Source of the DNA: Candidatus Aquicultor sp.
Lineage (GTDB): Bacteria; Actinomycetota; Aquicultoria; Aquicultorales; Aquicultoraceae
Length of the DNA stretch: 64,000 nucleotides
Direction of reading: 5' to 3'
NCBI GenBank assembly: GCA_036504445.1
Contig: DASXVE010000006.1
Span: 1 to 64,000, forward strand
Made by a program: the position numbers and the translations under genes. A model generated the notes under the pieces. That model saw only the letters and a program-made list of their open reading frames with translations. It was not told the DNA's origin and made no database searches. Below are positions 1 to 8,144 of this stretch, piece after piece; positions within the stretch are counted from its first letter, which is position 1; each line of letters begins with the position of its first letter.

Positions 1-1
1 A

Positions 2-232
2 ATAACTAAGCGAGGAAGTAAGCTCGGCAGGACAACACTCGTACAGTGTACGTTAATAGCCATTCGCTATTCCGAGTACTTAAAAGCGTTTTACGACAAG
101 CTCAAAGCGAAGAAAGGTTCGGGCAAGGCCATTATTGCTACGGCAAAAAAGCTGCTTGGCATCATCTATCAGACCCTGAAGAACAAGTGGGTCTTTGAGG
201 ATTTCAGCAACTTTGTGCTGAGATCGACATAA
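2..232 (+). mobile_element. IS110-family transposase, C-terminal fragment
   Basis: An open frame enters from the left edge and ends at TAA 230-232, giving 76 residues. It reads ITKRGSKLGRTTLVQ near the start and WVFEDFSNF near the end, which resembles the C-terminal (IS116/IS110/IS902) part of IS110-type transposases. That region carries the catalytic serine domain of these site-specific-recombinase-like enzymes. The upstream part lies outside the window, so I cannot say whether the element is complete. It flanks the XRE/ImmA module, with another IS on the far side, so the module sits in a mobile patch. Confidence 0.75.
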
Positions 233-271
233 AAATGTAAGTTGGAGTAGATTTCTTTCATAGGAGAATTA

Positions 272-931
272 ATGGATAGCAAAGCGCTTGAGCAGTTAGT
301 TTTGAAGTATTTAACCGCACCATTTTTGAAGAGTGTCACCGAAGCAGTCTATCTTGCAAGACGTGATGGTTGGGAAGAATCTCGGCAGGCGTTTGAAGAG
401 ACGGAAGCAGAAAACATCAGGGGCTTTTACACTAGAGCGAAGTTAGAAGGGCTTCTTCGCGATGTAGCAGATAGATATGGCCTCCAATCAGAAGTTAAGA
501 AAGCGCCGAAACAGCCATGGAATCATACTGAAATAACAAGCGGGCCTGTTACTCTAACCGCTGCAACAGTATCCGCTCCGTGTGCGATGGTAGATGCATG
601 CGACTACAGAAGAGGTCTTGCCAGGACTGCTCAGGGGCAGCTATTCAATCCAGACCCTCCATATGTCATTCCCAGCGAAGACGACCCTGATCGCTGTTAC
701 GTAATACTAACACACAGTCGTTATCGGGGGCTTCGAGATGATTATCGAGAGAACGGACACCTTCCGGGGTCTATCTATCTGGTCTGGCCAGCGGCGGACT
801 TTGATTGCTATGTTCATGATATTAACCTAATGGAAGCCTATCCTGATATTGCCAGGAGATATGTACCGAAGCATTGGGATGAGGAAGCGATTTTAGAATA
901 TCTCAGGAAATCAAAGAAAGGTATTGTTTAA
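272..931 (+). CDS. Unknown 219-aa protein, partner of XRE/ImmA regulator
   Basis: I do not recognise this protein. It is soluble, with no signal peptide or membrane segment. Residues 1-75 are helical and charged, and residues 130-215 look like an alpha/beta domain rich in aromatic and acidic residues (YVILTHSRYRGLRDDYRE, then SIYLVWPAADFD). The start ATG follows the ribosome-binding site AGGAGAATTA. The stop lies two bases before the ATG of the XRE/ImmA gene, so the two are almost certainly co-transcribed. XRE/ImmA proteins are often encoded beside a target or partner (toxin-antitoxin, prophage control, ICE control). A role as toxin, antitoxin or ImmA substrate is inference only. Confidence 0.7.
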   Translation: MDSKALEQLVLKYLTAPFLKSVTEAVYLARRDGWEESRQAFEETEAENIRGFYTRAKLEGLLRDVADRYGLQSEVKKAPKQPWNHTEITSGPVTLTAATVSAPCAMVDACDYRRGLARTAQGQLFNPDPPYVIPSEDDPDRCYVILTHSRYRGLRDDYRENGHLPGSIYLVWPAADFDCYVHDINLMEAYPDIARRYVPKHWDEEAILEYLRKSKKGIV

Positions 932-933
932 TA

Positions 934-2157
934 ATGAAGACAGGAACACCGGGGTTTGTTGGCGCACGCCTTAGGGAAGCTCGGGAGGCTCGCGGAATAA
1001 CGGCCGCTTCACTGTCTGAACTTTCAGGTGTGTCACCGCAAGCAATCTCACAGTATGAAAATGGTGCGTGCTCGCCTAATTCAAAAACGCTAGAAACCAT
1101 GGCGAGTGCGCTAAACATGCCACTACCGTTTTTTACTGCACCATCAAGGTCATTGGAAGGCGACACAATCTTCTTTCGCTCTATGAGTGCGGCAACTATT
1201 AGGGCGAGAACTAGCGCAAAGTGGAAGGTGAAGTGGTTAATAGACATTGCAATGCATATTGGGCAGTTTATATCCTCACCTGCTGCTAATCTGCCAGATT
1301 TAGGGTTGCCAACTGACCCGCTGCTTATTTCTGATGACGACATTGAGAACGCTGCTCAGGATGCAAGGCGTTATTGGGGCATGGGAGACTCACCAATAGG
1401 GAATATGATTCTGCTGCTTGAGAATCAAGGAGTATTCACGGCTCGGCTAGAGCTAGGTGCGGAATCATTAGATAGTCTATCAATGCTTGATCCTGAAGAT
1501 GGTCGGCCTTACATCATATTGGGCACAGATAAGGGTACAGCCGTAAGGTGGCGATTTGACGCGGCGCATGAGCTTGGGCATCTTCTTCTGCATCAGCATG
1601 TAAATAAGCGGATTCTTGCAAGAACTGCTGACTTTAAGAGGATAGAGGAGCAGGCGCACCGTTTTGCCGCAGCATTTCTTCTCCCAATGGAGCCTTTCTG
1701 TGAGGACTTATTCGCAGTATCTCTTGATGCAATGCGGGCAATGAAGCCCAGGTGGAAGGTATCTATTGCGCTGATGATTATGCGTGCGCGGCAGGCTGGT
1801 TTTCTATCAGAGGAGGCTGAGAAGCGTCTTTGGACTAACCTTAGTCGCCGTCAATGGCGACGGCAAGAGCCATATGACCTCGAGATGCCAGCAGAAGAGC
1901 CTCGACTCTTACGTCGTGCAACCGAGATGCTTCTATCGTCAGGTATGCAGACCATAGAAGACTTGACCGCAAATACACAGCTATCTAGTGCGGATATAGA
2001 GAGGTTGGTTGGTTTTCCTTTAGGGTACTTGACTAATGACTTTACACCTATAAACATAATACAACGTCAACCTATAAATACGCCCAGCCAAAGTGGGGCT
2101 AGCGCCCGCGTAATTCAGTTGAAATCCCGTAAGAATGAAACTGACCATAATGCTTGA
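934..2157 (+). CDS. XRE-family HTH regulator with ImmA/IrrE metallopeptidase domain
   Basis: Residues 8-65 form an XRE-type helix-turn-helix (ARLREAREARGITAASLSEL, then PQAISQYENG). Residues about 130-260 form an ImmA/IrrE (COG2856) zinc peptidase domain with HELGH at 212-216 and a downstream EEQAHRFAAAFLLP helix supplying the likely third zinc ligand. In known cases, such as ICEBs1 ImmA and Deinococcus IrrE, such enzymes cleave a repressor to switch on mobile-element or stress genes. Here DNA binding and protease are on one chain, as in stand-alone toxin-antitoxin-like or phage-derived regulators. The gene is coupled to the 219-aa gene just upstream and its last codons lie about 20 bp from an IS end. 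Confidence 0.88.
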   Translation: MKTGTPGFVGARLREAREARGITAASLSELSGVSPQAISQYENGACSPNSKTLETMASALNMPLPFFTAPSRSLEGDTIFFRSMSAATIRARTSAKWKVKWLIDIAMHIGQFISSPAANLPDLGLPTDPLLISDDDIENAAQDARRYWGMGDSPIGNMILLLENQGVFTARLELGAESLDSLSMLDPEDGRPYIILGTDKGTAVRWRFDAAHELGHLLLHQHVNKRILARTADFKRIEEQAHRFAAAFLLPMEPFCEDLFAVSLDAMRAMKPRWKVSIALMIMRARQAGFLSEEAEKRLWTNLSRRQWRRQEPYDLEMPAEEPRLLRRATEMLLSSGMQTIEDLTANTQLSSADIERLVGFPLGYLTNDFTPINIIQRQPINTPSQSGASARVIQLKSRKNETDHNA

Positions 2158-2177
2158 TAATGCCTAACAGCTCAAGT

Positions 2178-3045
2178 ATAATGGTCAGTATGAACAAGCT
2201 ATCAGTCGAGAAGCGAGCACAAATAATAGGATGCCTAGTAGAGGGAATGAGTATTCGCGGTACTGTTCGAATAACCGGAGCCGCTAAGAATACCGTAACC
2301 AAGCTGCTTGTCGATCTCGGTAATGCTTGCTCAGACTATCAAGACAAAGTAATGCACGACCTGCCATGTAAGAAGCTCCAGTTTGATGAAATCTGGAGCT
2401 TTGTCTATGCCAAGCAGAAAAACGTACCGGAAGAGCACCAGGGCGAATATGGCTATGGCGACGTGTGGACGTGGGTAGCACTAGATGCTGACACCAAGCT
2501 CGTTCCGTCTTGGTTGGTCGGAGAGCGCAACACCGCAGATGCTAGAGCATTTGTCGCTGACGTCGCATCGAGGCTTCGCAACAAAGTACAGCTCACCACA
2601 GACGGTTACAAACCCTACCTTGAGGCTATCGAGAAGAGCTTCGGTGGGGATATCGACTATGCAGTACTTCATAAGCTCTACGGAACCGAACCTGAAACAC
2701 AAAAGCGCTACTCACCGGCACACTGTATCGGTGCGGAGGTAAAGGTTATCGCTGGAAACCCAGATATAAAATACGCTTCGACATCTTACGTCGAGCGCCA
2801 GAACCTTACAATGCGTATGGGAATGAGAAGGTTTACACGACTCACAAACGCCTTCTCCAAGAAAGCGGAGAACTTAGCACATGCGGTTAGTCTCCACTTC
2901 ATGTATTACAACTTCGCTAGACCGCATAAGACTCTATCTGGTCCTTACAAGACGACTCCCGCTATGGCTGCTGGTATAGCGGACCATGTTTGGACGCTCG
3001 AAGAGATTGCAAAATTGTTGGATTGAAACTGACCCACTACCGGAT
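2178..3045 (+). mobile_element. IS1-like insertion sequence, single-ORF type
   Basis: The element contains one transposase gene. Imperfect terminal inverted repeats share the core GGTCAGT: left end near TATAATGGTCAGTATGAA (from about 2178), and right end, read inward, near TAGTGGGTCAGTTTCAA (about 3022-3040). The size of about 870 bp fits single-ORF IS1 relatives. I could not define a target-site duplication, so the exact ends are uncertain by about 10 bp. A further copy of the right-end motif, TGAAACTGACC, lies at 2136-2146 just outside the left end. Confidence 0.6.
2190..3026 (+). CDS. IS1-family DDE transposase
   Basis: This transposase has an N-terminal helix-turn-helix (SIRGTVRITGAAKNTVTKLL). 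Its DDE catalytic core has Asp in LQFDEIWSF, Asp in QLTTDGYKPY and Glu in TSYVERQNLTMRMG. This matches the single-frame IS1 relatives found in archaea and anaerobes, not the frameshifted E. coli IS1. I chose the ATG at 2190 (MNKLSVEKRA) because it lies inside the left terminal repeat; an earlier in-frame ATG at 2154 would lie outside the element. The frame is intact, so the element may still be active. Confidence 0.85.
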   Translation: MNKLSVEKRAQIIGCLVEGMSIRGTVRITGAAKNTVTKLLVDLGNACSDYQDKVMHDLPCKKLQFDEIWSFVYAKQKNVPEEHQGEYGYGDVWTWVALDADTKLVPSWLVGERNTADARAFVADVASRLRNKVQLTTDGYKPYLEAIEKSFGGDIDYAVLHKLYGTEPETQKRYSPAHCIGAEVKVIAGNPDIKYASTSYVERQNLTMRMGMRRFTRLTNAFSKKAENLAHAVSLHFMYYNFARPHKTLSGPYKTTPAMAAGIADHVWTLEEIAKLLD

Positions 3046-3056
3046 ACTGCTGTTTC

Positions 3057-3085
3057 TTGACACAAGCAATCTCCGGGTGTACTAT
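3057..3085 (+). promoter_or_regulatory. Promoter for the guaB3 operon
   Basis: A perfect -35 box TTGACA at 3057-3062 is followed by a 17-bp spacer and TACTAT at 3080-3085. It lies just right of the IS1-like element and points at guaB3. The transcript would carry a leader of about 145 nt that includes a terminator-like hairpin. A second -10-like TATAAT at 3201-3206 has no good -35 box. Confidence 0.7.
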
Positions 3086-3167
3086 AGTCAAAATTTTATC
3101 CATGAATCGAGCACCTATGATCAGAGTCATCAGTTGAATAATTCTGTACGCGACACCCAGAAGCTAG

Positions 3168-3199
3168 CCCCTAGAGGGCGCAAAGCGCTGGGGTTTTTT
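3168..3199 (+). terminator. Terminator-like hairpin in the guaB3 leader
   Basis: CCCC (3168-3171) pairs with GGGG (3190-3193), an inner GCGC/GCGC stem closes on an AAA loop (3178-3188), and six T follow at 3194-3199. It lies between the TTGACA promoter at 3057 and the guaB3 start at 3239, so it may attenuate transcription. It could also terminate upstream transcripts if guaB3 uses the TATAAT at 3201. Confidence 0.5.
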
Positions 3200-3238
3200 G
3201 TATAATCATATATACCACTACTTTTTACGGGAGGACGT

Positions 3239-4396
3239 ATGGAAATAGAGATAGGGCGAGGCAAACGAGGAAGACGTGCATATGGTTTTGACGACATCGC
3301 GATCGTGCCGAGTAGGCGCACGCGCGACCCTGAAGACATTGATATAGCCTGGGATTTTGCGGGGCACAAATTCGAATTGCCGCTTCTGGCGTCAGCAATG
3401 GATGGCGTCGTAAGCCCGAGTCTTGCGATTGCGCTCGGTAAGCTGGGCGGCCTGGCGGTTTTAAATCTCGAAGGATTGCAGACGCGCTACGAGGACACCG
3501 CTCCTATCTTTGAGAAAATTGCCGGCTACTCGAAAGAGGATGCGACGCGCGGCCTCCAGGAGATTTACAAAGAGCCCGTTAAAGAAGCGCTTATTGCGAA
3601 ACGGATCAAGGAGATCAAAGATGGCGGCGTTATCGCTGCGGCGTCCCTTACCCCTCAGAAGGTCGAGAAATATTACAGGATCGCGCTCAAGGCCGGTCTT
3701 GATATCTTAATTATCCAGGGAACGGTTGTTAGCGCCGAGCATGTCAGTACTATGGTCGAGCCGCTAAATCTTAAGAAATTCATCAGCGAACTCGATATCC
3801 CGGTCATAGTCGGCGGTTGCGCATCGTACTCCGGCGCGCTCCACCTCATGAGAACCGGCGCGGCCGGAGTTCTCGTCGGGGTTGGCCCTGGTGCCGCCTG
3901 CACGACCAGGCGCGTGCTCGGCCTTGGCGTGCCGCAGGCAACGGCTATTGCCGATGCGGCTGCGGCCAGAATGACGTATCTTGAGGAAAGCGGCCGGTAT
4001 TGCCAGGTTATAGCCGACGGCGGTATGCGCTACGGCGGCGACATATCCAAGGCGATAGTGTGCGGCGCGGATTCCGTGATGATCGGCTCGCCGATCGCCA
4101 GCGCACAGGAAGCGCCGGGTCTCGGTTATCACTGGGGCATGGCAACGTTCCATCCAACGCTTCCAAGAGGGACGCGTGTGTATGCCGGTCACAAATATTC
4201 ACTCGAGCAGCTGTTGCTGGGGCCTGCAAACGAAAACAACGGAACTCTCAATTTGTTTGGCGCACTTCGCACCTCGATGGCGACATGCGGCTATCAAAAT
4301 ATTAAAGAATTTCAGAAAGCTGAGGTCATGGTTGCACCATCACTGCAGACCGAGGGTAAAGTGCTTCAGCAATCGCAAGGCGTCGGAATGGCGTAA
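3239..4396 (+). CDS. guaB3: GuaB3 family IMP dehydrogenase-related protein
   Basis: This is a 385-residue TIM-barrel protein of the IMPDH/GMP reductase family without the CBS pair found in true IMPDH. The N-terminus EIEIGRGKRGRRAYGFDDIA is typical of the GuaB3 branch of Actinobacteria and Cyanobacteria. Visible features are the phosphate-binding GVGPGAACTTRRVLG loop with the catalytic-site Cys, and the later DGGMRYGGDISKAI segment. It lies directly before guaA (12 bp), consistent with purine nucleotide metabolism. GuaB3 proteins have been linked to GMP reduction in some bacteria, but the activity here is inferred. ATG follows GGGAGG. Confidence 0.9.
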   Translation: MEIEIGRGKRGRRAYGFDDIAIVPSRRTRDPEDIDIAWDFAGHKFELPLLASAMDGVVSPSLAIALGKLGGLAVLNLEGLQTRYEDTAPIFEKIAGYSKEDATRGLQEIYKEPVKEALIAKRIKEIKDGGVIAAASLTPQKVEKYYRIALKAGLDILIIQGTVVSAEHVSTMVEPLNLKKFISELDIPVIVGGCASYSGALHLMRTGAAGVLVGVGPGAACTTRRVLGLGVPQATAIADAAAARMTYLEESGRYCQVIADGGMRYGGDISKAIVCGADSVMIGSPIASAQEAPGLGYHWGMATFHPTLPRGTRVYAGHKYSLEQLLLGPANENNGTLNLFGALRTSMATCGYQNIKEFQKAEVMVAPSLQTEGKVLQQSQGVGMA

Positions 4397-4408
4397 GGAG
4401 AATCAATA

Positions 4409-5953
4409 TTGGCATCATTAAACGAAAACCAGACAGTTCTTGTTGTAGATTACGGGGCGCAGTATGCTCAGCTCATCGCGCGTCGTGTGCGCGAGTGCAA
4501 AGTATACTCGGAGATCGTACCGCACGATATCTCGATAGAAGCGCTTAAGGCAAAAAACCCGACCGGCCTGATATTATCGGGCGGTCCGGCGAGCGTATAT
4601 GCGGATAAAGCTCCGGCGGTAAACCCGGCCTTTTTCGAGCTCGGCGTGCCGATTTTGGGCATATGTTACGGTATGCAGCTGATGGCGCATACGCTGGGTG
4701 GCGAGGTAGCTCGCACAGGAAACCGGGAATACGGTAAGACAGACCTGGTTGTTGATGCCGATAACGGTCTTTTCAGGGATCTTCCCCTGAACCAGATTGT
4801 ATGGATGAGCCATCAGGATGCGGTCAAAAATGTACCCGCCGGTTTTATGGTTACGGCGCACACGAACAGCGCCCCGGTCGCGGCGATGGTAGATCCTGCC
4901 AAGAAACTCTACGGAGTGCAGTTTCATCCGGAGGTAGTGCACACCGAATACGGTATGAGCGTGCTCAAGCATTTTCTCTACGATGCATGTGAATGTGCGC
5001 CGAATTGGACGATGGTTTCAATTATTGAAGAAGCGGTCGATAAAATTAAGAAGCAGGTAGGGGATAATAAAGTCGTCTGCGGTTTAAGCGGCGGCGTCGA
5101 TTCCGCAGTTGCGGCTATTATGGTTCATAAGGCCATCGGCGACAACTTGACCTGTATTTTTGTCGACCACGGTCTGCTTCGCAAGGGCGAGGCGGAGAAG
5201 GTCGAAGAGACCTTCAAGAAACATTTCCACATAAATCTTATCCACGTACAAGCGCAAGACCGGTTCTTAACCAAACTCGAAGACGTAACCGATCCCGAGC
5301 GCAAACGCAAAATTATCGGTGAGGAGTTTATCCGCGTCTTCGAGGAAGAGGCTATAAAATTCCATGATGCGAAATACCTTGTACAAGGCACACTGTATCC
5401 GGATGTTATTGAAAGCGGCACCAGAGACGCCGCAAAGATAAAAACACACCACAATGTGGGCGGCCTGCCGGAGGATATGGAACTCGAGCTGGTCGAGCCG
5501 CTGCGTGCGCTTTTTAAAGATGAAGTGCGCGCCGTCGGCGAAGAACTTGGCCTTCCGGAAGAGATCGTATGGCGCCACCCATTCCCGGGGCCGGGCTTAG
5601 CTGTTCGCATTATTGGCGAAATAACTCTAGAGCGGCTGGATGTCCTGCGCGACGCCGACGCGATTTTCGAAGAGGAAATTAAGCGTGCCGGTTTATACCG
5701 CGTAATCTGGCAATCGTTTGCGGTGTTGCCGTGCGTAAAAAGTGTCGGGGTTATGGGCGATGAGCGCACATACGCCTATCCCATAATTCTGCGTGCTGTG
5801 ACCAGCGAGGATGCTATGACTGCCGATTGGGCGCGCATCCCGTTTGATATACTTGAGAAGATATCGAATCGTATTATCAACGAGGTCGATTACGTAAATC
5901 GCGTTGCCTATGATATTAGCTCGAAGCCGCCGGCAACGATTGAATGGGAATAG
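4409..5953 (+). CDS. guaA: GMP synthase (glutamine-hydrolysing)
   Basis: GuaA converts XMP to GMP using ATP and glutamine. The class I glutamine amidotransferase domain occupies residues 8-190, with the triad Cys86 (GICYGMQ), His173 and Glu175 (FHPEV). The ATP pyrophosphatase domain carries the P-loop SGGVDS at 227-232, followed by the C-terminal dimerisation domain ending KPPATIEWE. The length of 514 aa is normal. The start is TTG at 4409, set by AAGGAG at 4395-4400, which overlaps the guaB3 stop. The order guaB3-guaA then chorismate mutase-aroF with short gaps suggests one operon. Confidence 0.97.
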   Translation: MASLNENQTVLVVDYGAQYAQLIARRVRECKVYSEIVPHDISIEALKAKNPTGLILSGGPASVYADKAPAVNPAFFELGVPILGICYGMQLMAHTLGGEVARTGNREYGKTDLVVDADNGLFRDLPLNQIVWMSHQDAVKNVPAGFMVTAHTNSAPVAAMVDPAKKLYGVQFHPEVVHTEYGMSVLKHFLYDACECAPNWTMVSIIEEAVDKIKKQVGDNKVVCGLSGGVDSAVAAIMVHKAIGDNLTCIFVDHGLLRKGEAEKVEETFKKHFHINLIHVQAQDRFLTKLEDVTDPERKRKIIGEEFIRVFEEEAIKFHDAKYLVQGTLYPDVIESGTRDAAKIKTHHNVGGLPEDMELELVEPLRALFKDEVRAVGEELGLPEEIVWRHPFPGPGLAVRIIGEITLERLDVLRDADAIFEEEIKRAGLYRVIWQSFAVLPCVKSVGVMGDERTYAYPIILRAVTSEDAMTADWARIPFDILEKISNRIINEVDYVNRVAYDISSKPPATIEWE

Positions 5954-5962
5954 GGAGGGCTT

Positions 5963-6232
5963 ATGAGCGACAAAGCGTTGAAGGAGATTTACGATCTGCG
6001 TGCAAGAATCGATGAGATCGATCGGGGAATAGTTGAGCGCCTTAACGACCGGGCAAAGCTATCGCTCGATATTCGGGAAATCAAAGAAGAGAACAGCATC
6101 CAGCTCTACGATCCGGGCCGGGAAGAGGCAATCTTCCAAAATGTAACGACGCAAAACGACGGGCCGCTGTATGATGACGATTTGCGCGGGGTATTCGAAG
6201 CGATATTGCGCGCAATGAAGAGCCTGGATTAG
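5963..6232 (+). CDS. Chorismate mutase, AroQ type
   Basis: This 89-aa all-helical protein of the AroQ/type II class rearranges chorismate to prephenate on the way to Phe and Tyr. Visible active-site signatures are RARIDEIDRGIVERLNDRAKL in helix 1 and DPGREEAIF at the start of helix 2. It is a free-standing domain. In Bacillus-like species the same domain is fused to DAHP synthase, which here is the next gene 9 bp downstream, so the two may form a complex. ATG follows GGGAGGGC. Confidence 0.9.
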   Translation: MSDKALKEIYDLRARIDEIDRGIVERLNDRAKLSLDIREIKEENSIQLYDPGREEAIFQNVTTQNDGPLYDDDLRGVFEAILRAMKSLD

Positions 6233-6241
6233 GAGGTTAAC

Positions 6242-7006
6242 GTGATAACGAATCGCGATCTTACCGTCATTTCAGGACCTTGTGCAATTGAGAGTGAAGA
6301 GCAAGTGATGGAGGTAGCAAAGGCTGTCTCAGAGCTTGGGCTTACATATTTGAGGGGCGGCGCGTTTAAGCCCCGGACCTCCCCGTACAGCTTCCAGGGT
6401 CTCGCAGAAGAAGGCTTGCGATTTCTATCGCGCGCCGCAAAAGAGTACGGGCTTCAAGCGGTAACCGAGGTCATGGATACCGAACACGTCGAGCTGGTTC
6501 TGCGCTATGTCGACGTGATTCAGGTCGGTACGAGGAACATGGCAAATTTCTCACTATTAAAGAAGATAGGCCAGCTCACAGCTGAGAGACAGGTGCCGGT
6601 GGTTTTCAAGCGCGGCATGTCGGCGACTATTGACGAGTGGTTGCTTGCATCGGAGTATATAACGACAGCCGGTAACCCAAATGTAATTCTCTGCGAGCGA
6701 GGCATCCGTACCTTCGAAACCGCAACACGCTTTACCCTGGATCTCGGTGCGGTGCCGGTTGTGAAGAAACTCAGCTCCCACCCGATTATCGTAGATATCA
6801 GCCACGCGATGGGGCACAGCGACTATATTATCCCGATGAGCAGGGCTGCCGCAGCCGTAGGTGCTGACGGCCTGATGATCGAAGTTCATCCAAATCCAAA
6901 GAAGGCGCTCTGTGATGGTGCGCAGTCGCTGACACCGGAGCAAATGAAGCAGCTGGTAAATGAAGTAAGGCCAATTTGCAAGGTTATAGGTAAGCAGCTC
7001 GTGTAG
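6242..7006 (+). CDS. aroF: 3-deoxy-7-phosphoheptulonate (DAHP) synthase, class I-beta
   Basis: This enzyme condenses phosphoenolpyruvate and erythrose 4-phosphate, the first step of the shikimate pathway. It is a compact TIM barrel of 254 aa of the KDO8PS-like I-beta class. Visible motifs are [22 protein letters not shown], the [11 protein letters not shown] strand, FKRGMS, and metal-binding Cys, His and Asp in ILCERG and DISHAMGHS. It lacks the N-terminal ferredoxin-like regulatory domain of Thermotoga homologues, so feedback control may depend on the chorismate mutase gene just upstream. The start is GTG at 6242 after GGAGGT. Confidence 0.94.
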   Translation: MITNRDLTVISGPCAIESEEQVMEVAKAVSELGLTYLRGGAFKPRTSPYSFQGLAEEGLRFLSRAAKEYGLQAVTEVMDTEHVELVLRYVDVIQVGTRNMANFSLLKKIGQLTAERQVPVVFKRGMSATIDEWLLASEYITTAGNPNVILCERGIRTFETATRFTLDLGAVPVVKKLSSHPIIVDISHAMGHSDYIIPMSRAAAAVGADGLMIEVHPNPKKALCDGAQSLTPEQMKQLVNEVRPICKVIGKQLV

Positions 7007-7157
7007 TATTTGCGCTTAGATTTAAATGGCAGCGTTTACGTAGAAGCCATTCTTTAAGGTGCTTGCTAAGCTTGCGAAGCATAGCCATATAGCTAGTTGA
7101 TACACCTTAGGGATTAGTCTGAACAAATATTTGATAACTTATAATTATTAACGTTGA

Positions 7158-7183
7158 GCCGCCATTAACGGGCGGCTTTTTTT
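7158..7183 (+). terminator. Rho-independent terminator of the gua/aro operon
   Basis: GCCGCC pairs with GGCGGC around a 7-nt loop, followed by seven T. It lies 150 bp after aroF. No T tract exists on the other strand, so it serves the plus-strand operon only. Confidence 0.9.
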
Positions 7184-7189
7184 ATGCAA

Positions 7190-7537
7190 CTACTCTTCGT
7201 CACCGAATCGGTGCCGGTAGACCAAGATATCAACATCCTCCAGCGTTACCAATCCCTCGGAAACCATCTCGTCTAAGATAGGCAGAAACGCGTTAATTCT
7301 GTCTTCACGGTCGACTATCTCGATTACGATGGGGAGGTCATCGCTCAGGCGGAGAATTCGCATTGTATGGATGCGGCTATGGGCGCCGAACCCCTCAACG
7401 CCGCGCAACATCGTTGCGCCGGCTAAGCCTTCTTCGCGCGCTCGTTCGATGATTGCCGAATACAGCGGTTTCTGATGGTACTGATCGGATTCGCCGATAA
7501 AGATACGAACCAGCTTACCGGAACCGGTGATTTTCAT
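7190..7537 (-). CDS. DUF190 family protein
   Basis: This small 115-aa alpha/beta protein has the DUF190 hallmarks: N-terminal KLVRIFIGESDQYHQKPLY, then GLAGATMLRGVEGFGAHSRI and LPIVIEIVDREDRI. DUF190 proteins resemble PII-like folds and are regularly encoded next to crcB fluoride channels, as here with an 8-bp gap, suggesting a role in fluoride export or its control. The exact function is unknown. A GGAGG-type site precedes its ATG. Confidence 0.9.
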   Translation of the reverse strand: MKITGSGKLVRIFIGESDQYHQKPLYSAIIERAREEGLAGATMLRGVEGFGAHSRIHTMRILRLSDDLPIVIEIVDREDRINAFLPILDEMVSEGLVTLEDVDILVYRHRFGDEE

Positions 7538-7545
7538 GTAGCCTC

Positions 7546-7917
7546 CTAGATATTGCGCCCGATCATTATGCCAATATATACCCCTAGAAGCGACAACAGC
7601 ACGCTCGCCACGATGTTGGCGGTTGCAAGCAGAAAGCTCCCGCTCTCGATAAGGTTCATCGTCTCCAGGCTGAATGTTGAGAATGTGGTGTAGGCGCCGA
7701 GAAACCCAATCGCGAAAAACGGGCGCCAGAATCCCGCCACACCGAGACGTTCCATGGAAACGGCGAAGAACAAACCAAGCAGAAACGAGCCGGTCACGTT
7801 AATAACGAACGTGCCCCACGGGAAGACGAAGCGCCCGGAACCCATAATCCAGCCGCCGACCAGGTATCGTGTTATAGCGCCAAGGAACCCACCGATTCCA
7901 ACATAAAGCAGTTTAAT
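7546..7917 (-). CDS. crcB: Fluoride channel CrcB/Fluc, probable ATT start
   Basis: Fluc channels are four-helix membrane proteins that act as inverted dimers to export fluoride. The clear C-terminal part shows TFVINVTGSFLLG and GAYTTFSTFS with the conserved Asn and Phe-box residues. The first ATG (7845) would give only 99 aa and would cut off the conserved first helix. The same frame continues upstream as LLYVGIGGFLGAITRYLVGG, a textbook CrcB N-terminus, back to a stop with no ATG, GTG or TTG. The likely start is ATT at 7915-7917, after GGGAGCGAG, giving 123 aa, the usual length. The gene pairs with DUF190. Confidence 0.85.
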   Translation of the reverse strand: MKLLYVGIGGFLGAITRYLVGGWIMGSGRFVFPWGTFVINVTGSFLLGLFFAVSMERLGVAGFWRPFFAIGFLGAYTTFSTFSLETMNLIESGSFLLATANIVASVLLSLLGVYIGIMIGRNI

Positions 7918-7954
7918 TATTCTCGCTCCCGGGATAGTCGATATAGCCGTAATC

Positions 7955-7978
7955 GCATGGTCCTATTATATACCATGC
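7955..7978 (-). promoter_or_regulatory. Inverted repeat around a -10 box upstream of crcB
   Basis: GCATGGT (7955-7961) and ACCATGC (7972-7978) form a perfect 7+7 inverted repeat. The 10-bp spacer holds TATAAT when read on the minus strand (7970-7965). A repressor binding here would cover the crcB promoter. The -35 region is weak. I looked for a fluoride riboswitch and did not see one. Confidence 0.55.
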
Positions 7979-8015
7979 GGTGCATAAAACTTTAGAAATA
8001 CATATAGCGTTGCGC

Positions 8016-8072
8016 TATAATAGGAGGGCGCCGGCAATAATAAGGGTCCCATTTGCAGACCCTTATTTTTTT
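8016..8072 (+). terminator. Promoter-like box followed by strong terminator in the pcrA leader
   Basis: AATAAGGGTC (8039-8048) pairs perfectly with GACCCTTATT (8058-8067), followed by a T tract to 8072. A TATAAT lies at 8016-8021. No plus-strand gene precedes it, because crcB runs the other way. It therefore terminates either a very short transcript or an attenuated pcrA leader. pcrA starts 73 bp further on. Confidence 0.7.
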
Positions 8073-8144
8073 CGGTCATTTATAATTACAGACGACGATA
8101 TACCGCAGCAACGTAACGAGATAATTAACACGAGGTCATAATAG

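Noticed and set aside
5125-5769. Minus-strand frame opposite guaA
   Set aside because: It is antisense to a fully conserved guaA, has a composition rich in Ser and Arg typical of shadow frames and has no start site.
7846-8040. Fluoride riboswitch upstream of crcB
   Set aside because: The conserved GG-GATG core and pseudoknot partners of the fluoride riboswitch are not visible; the region instead shows a promoter with an inverted repeat.
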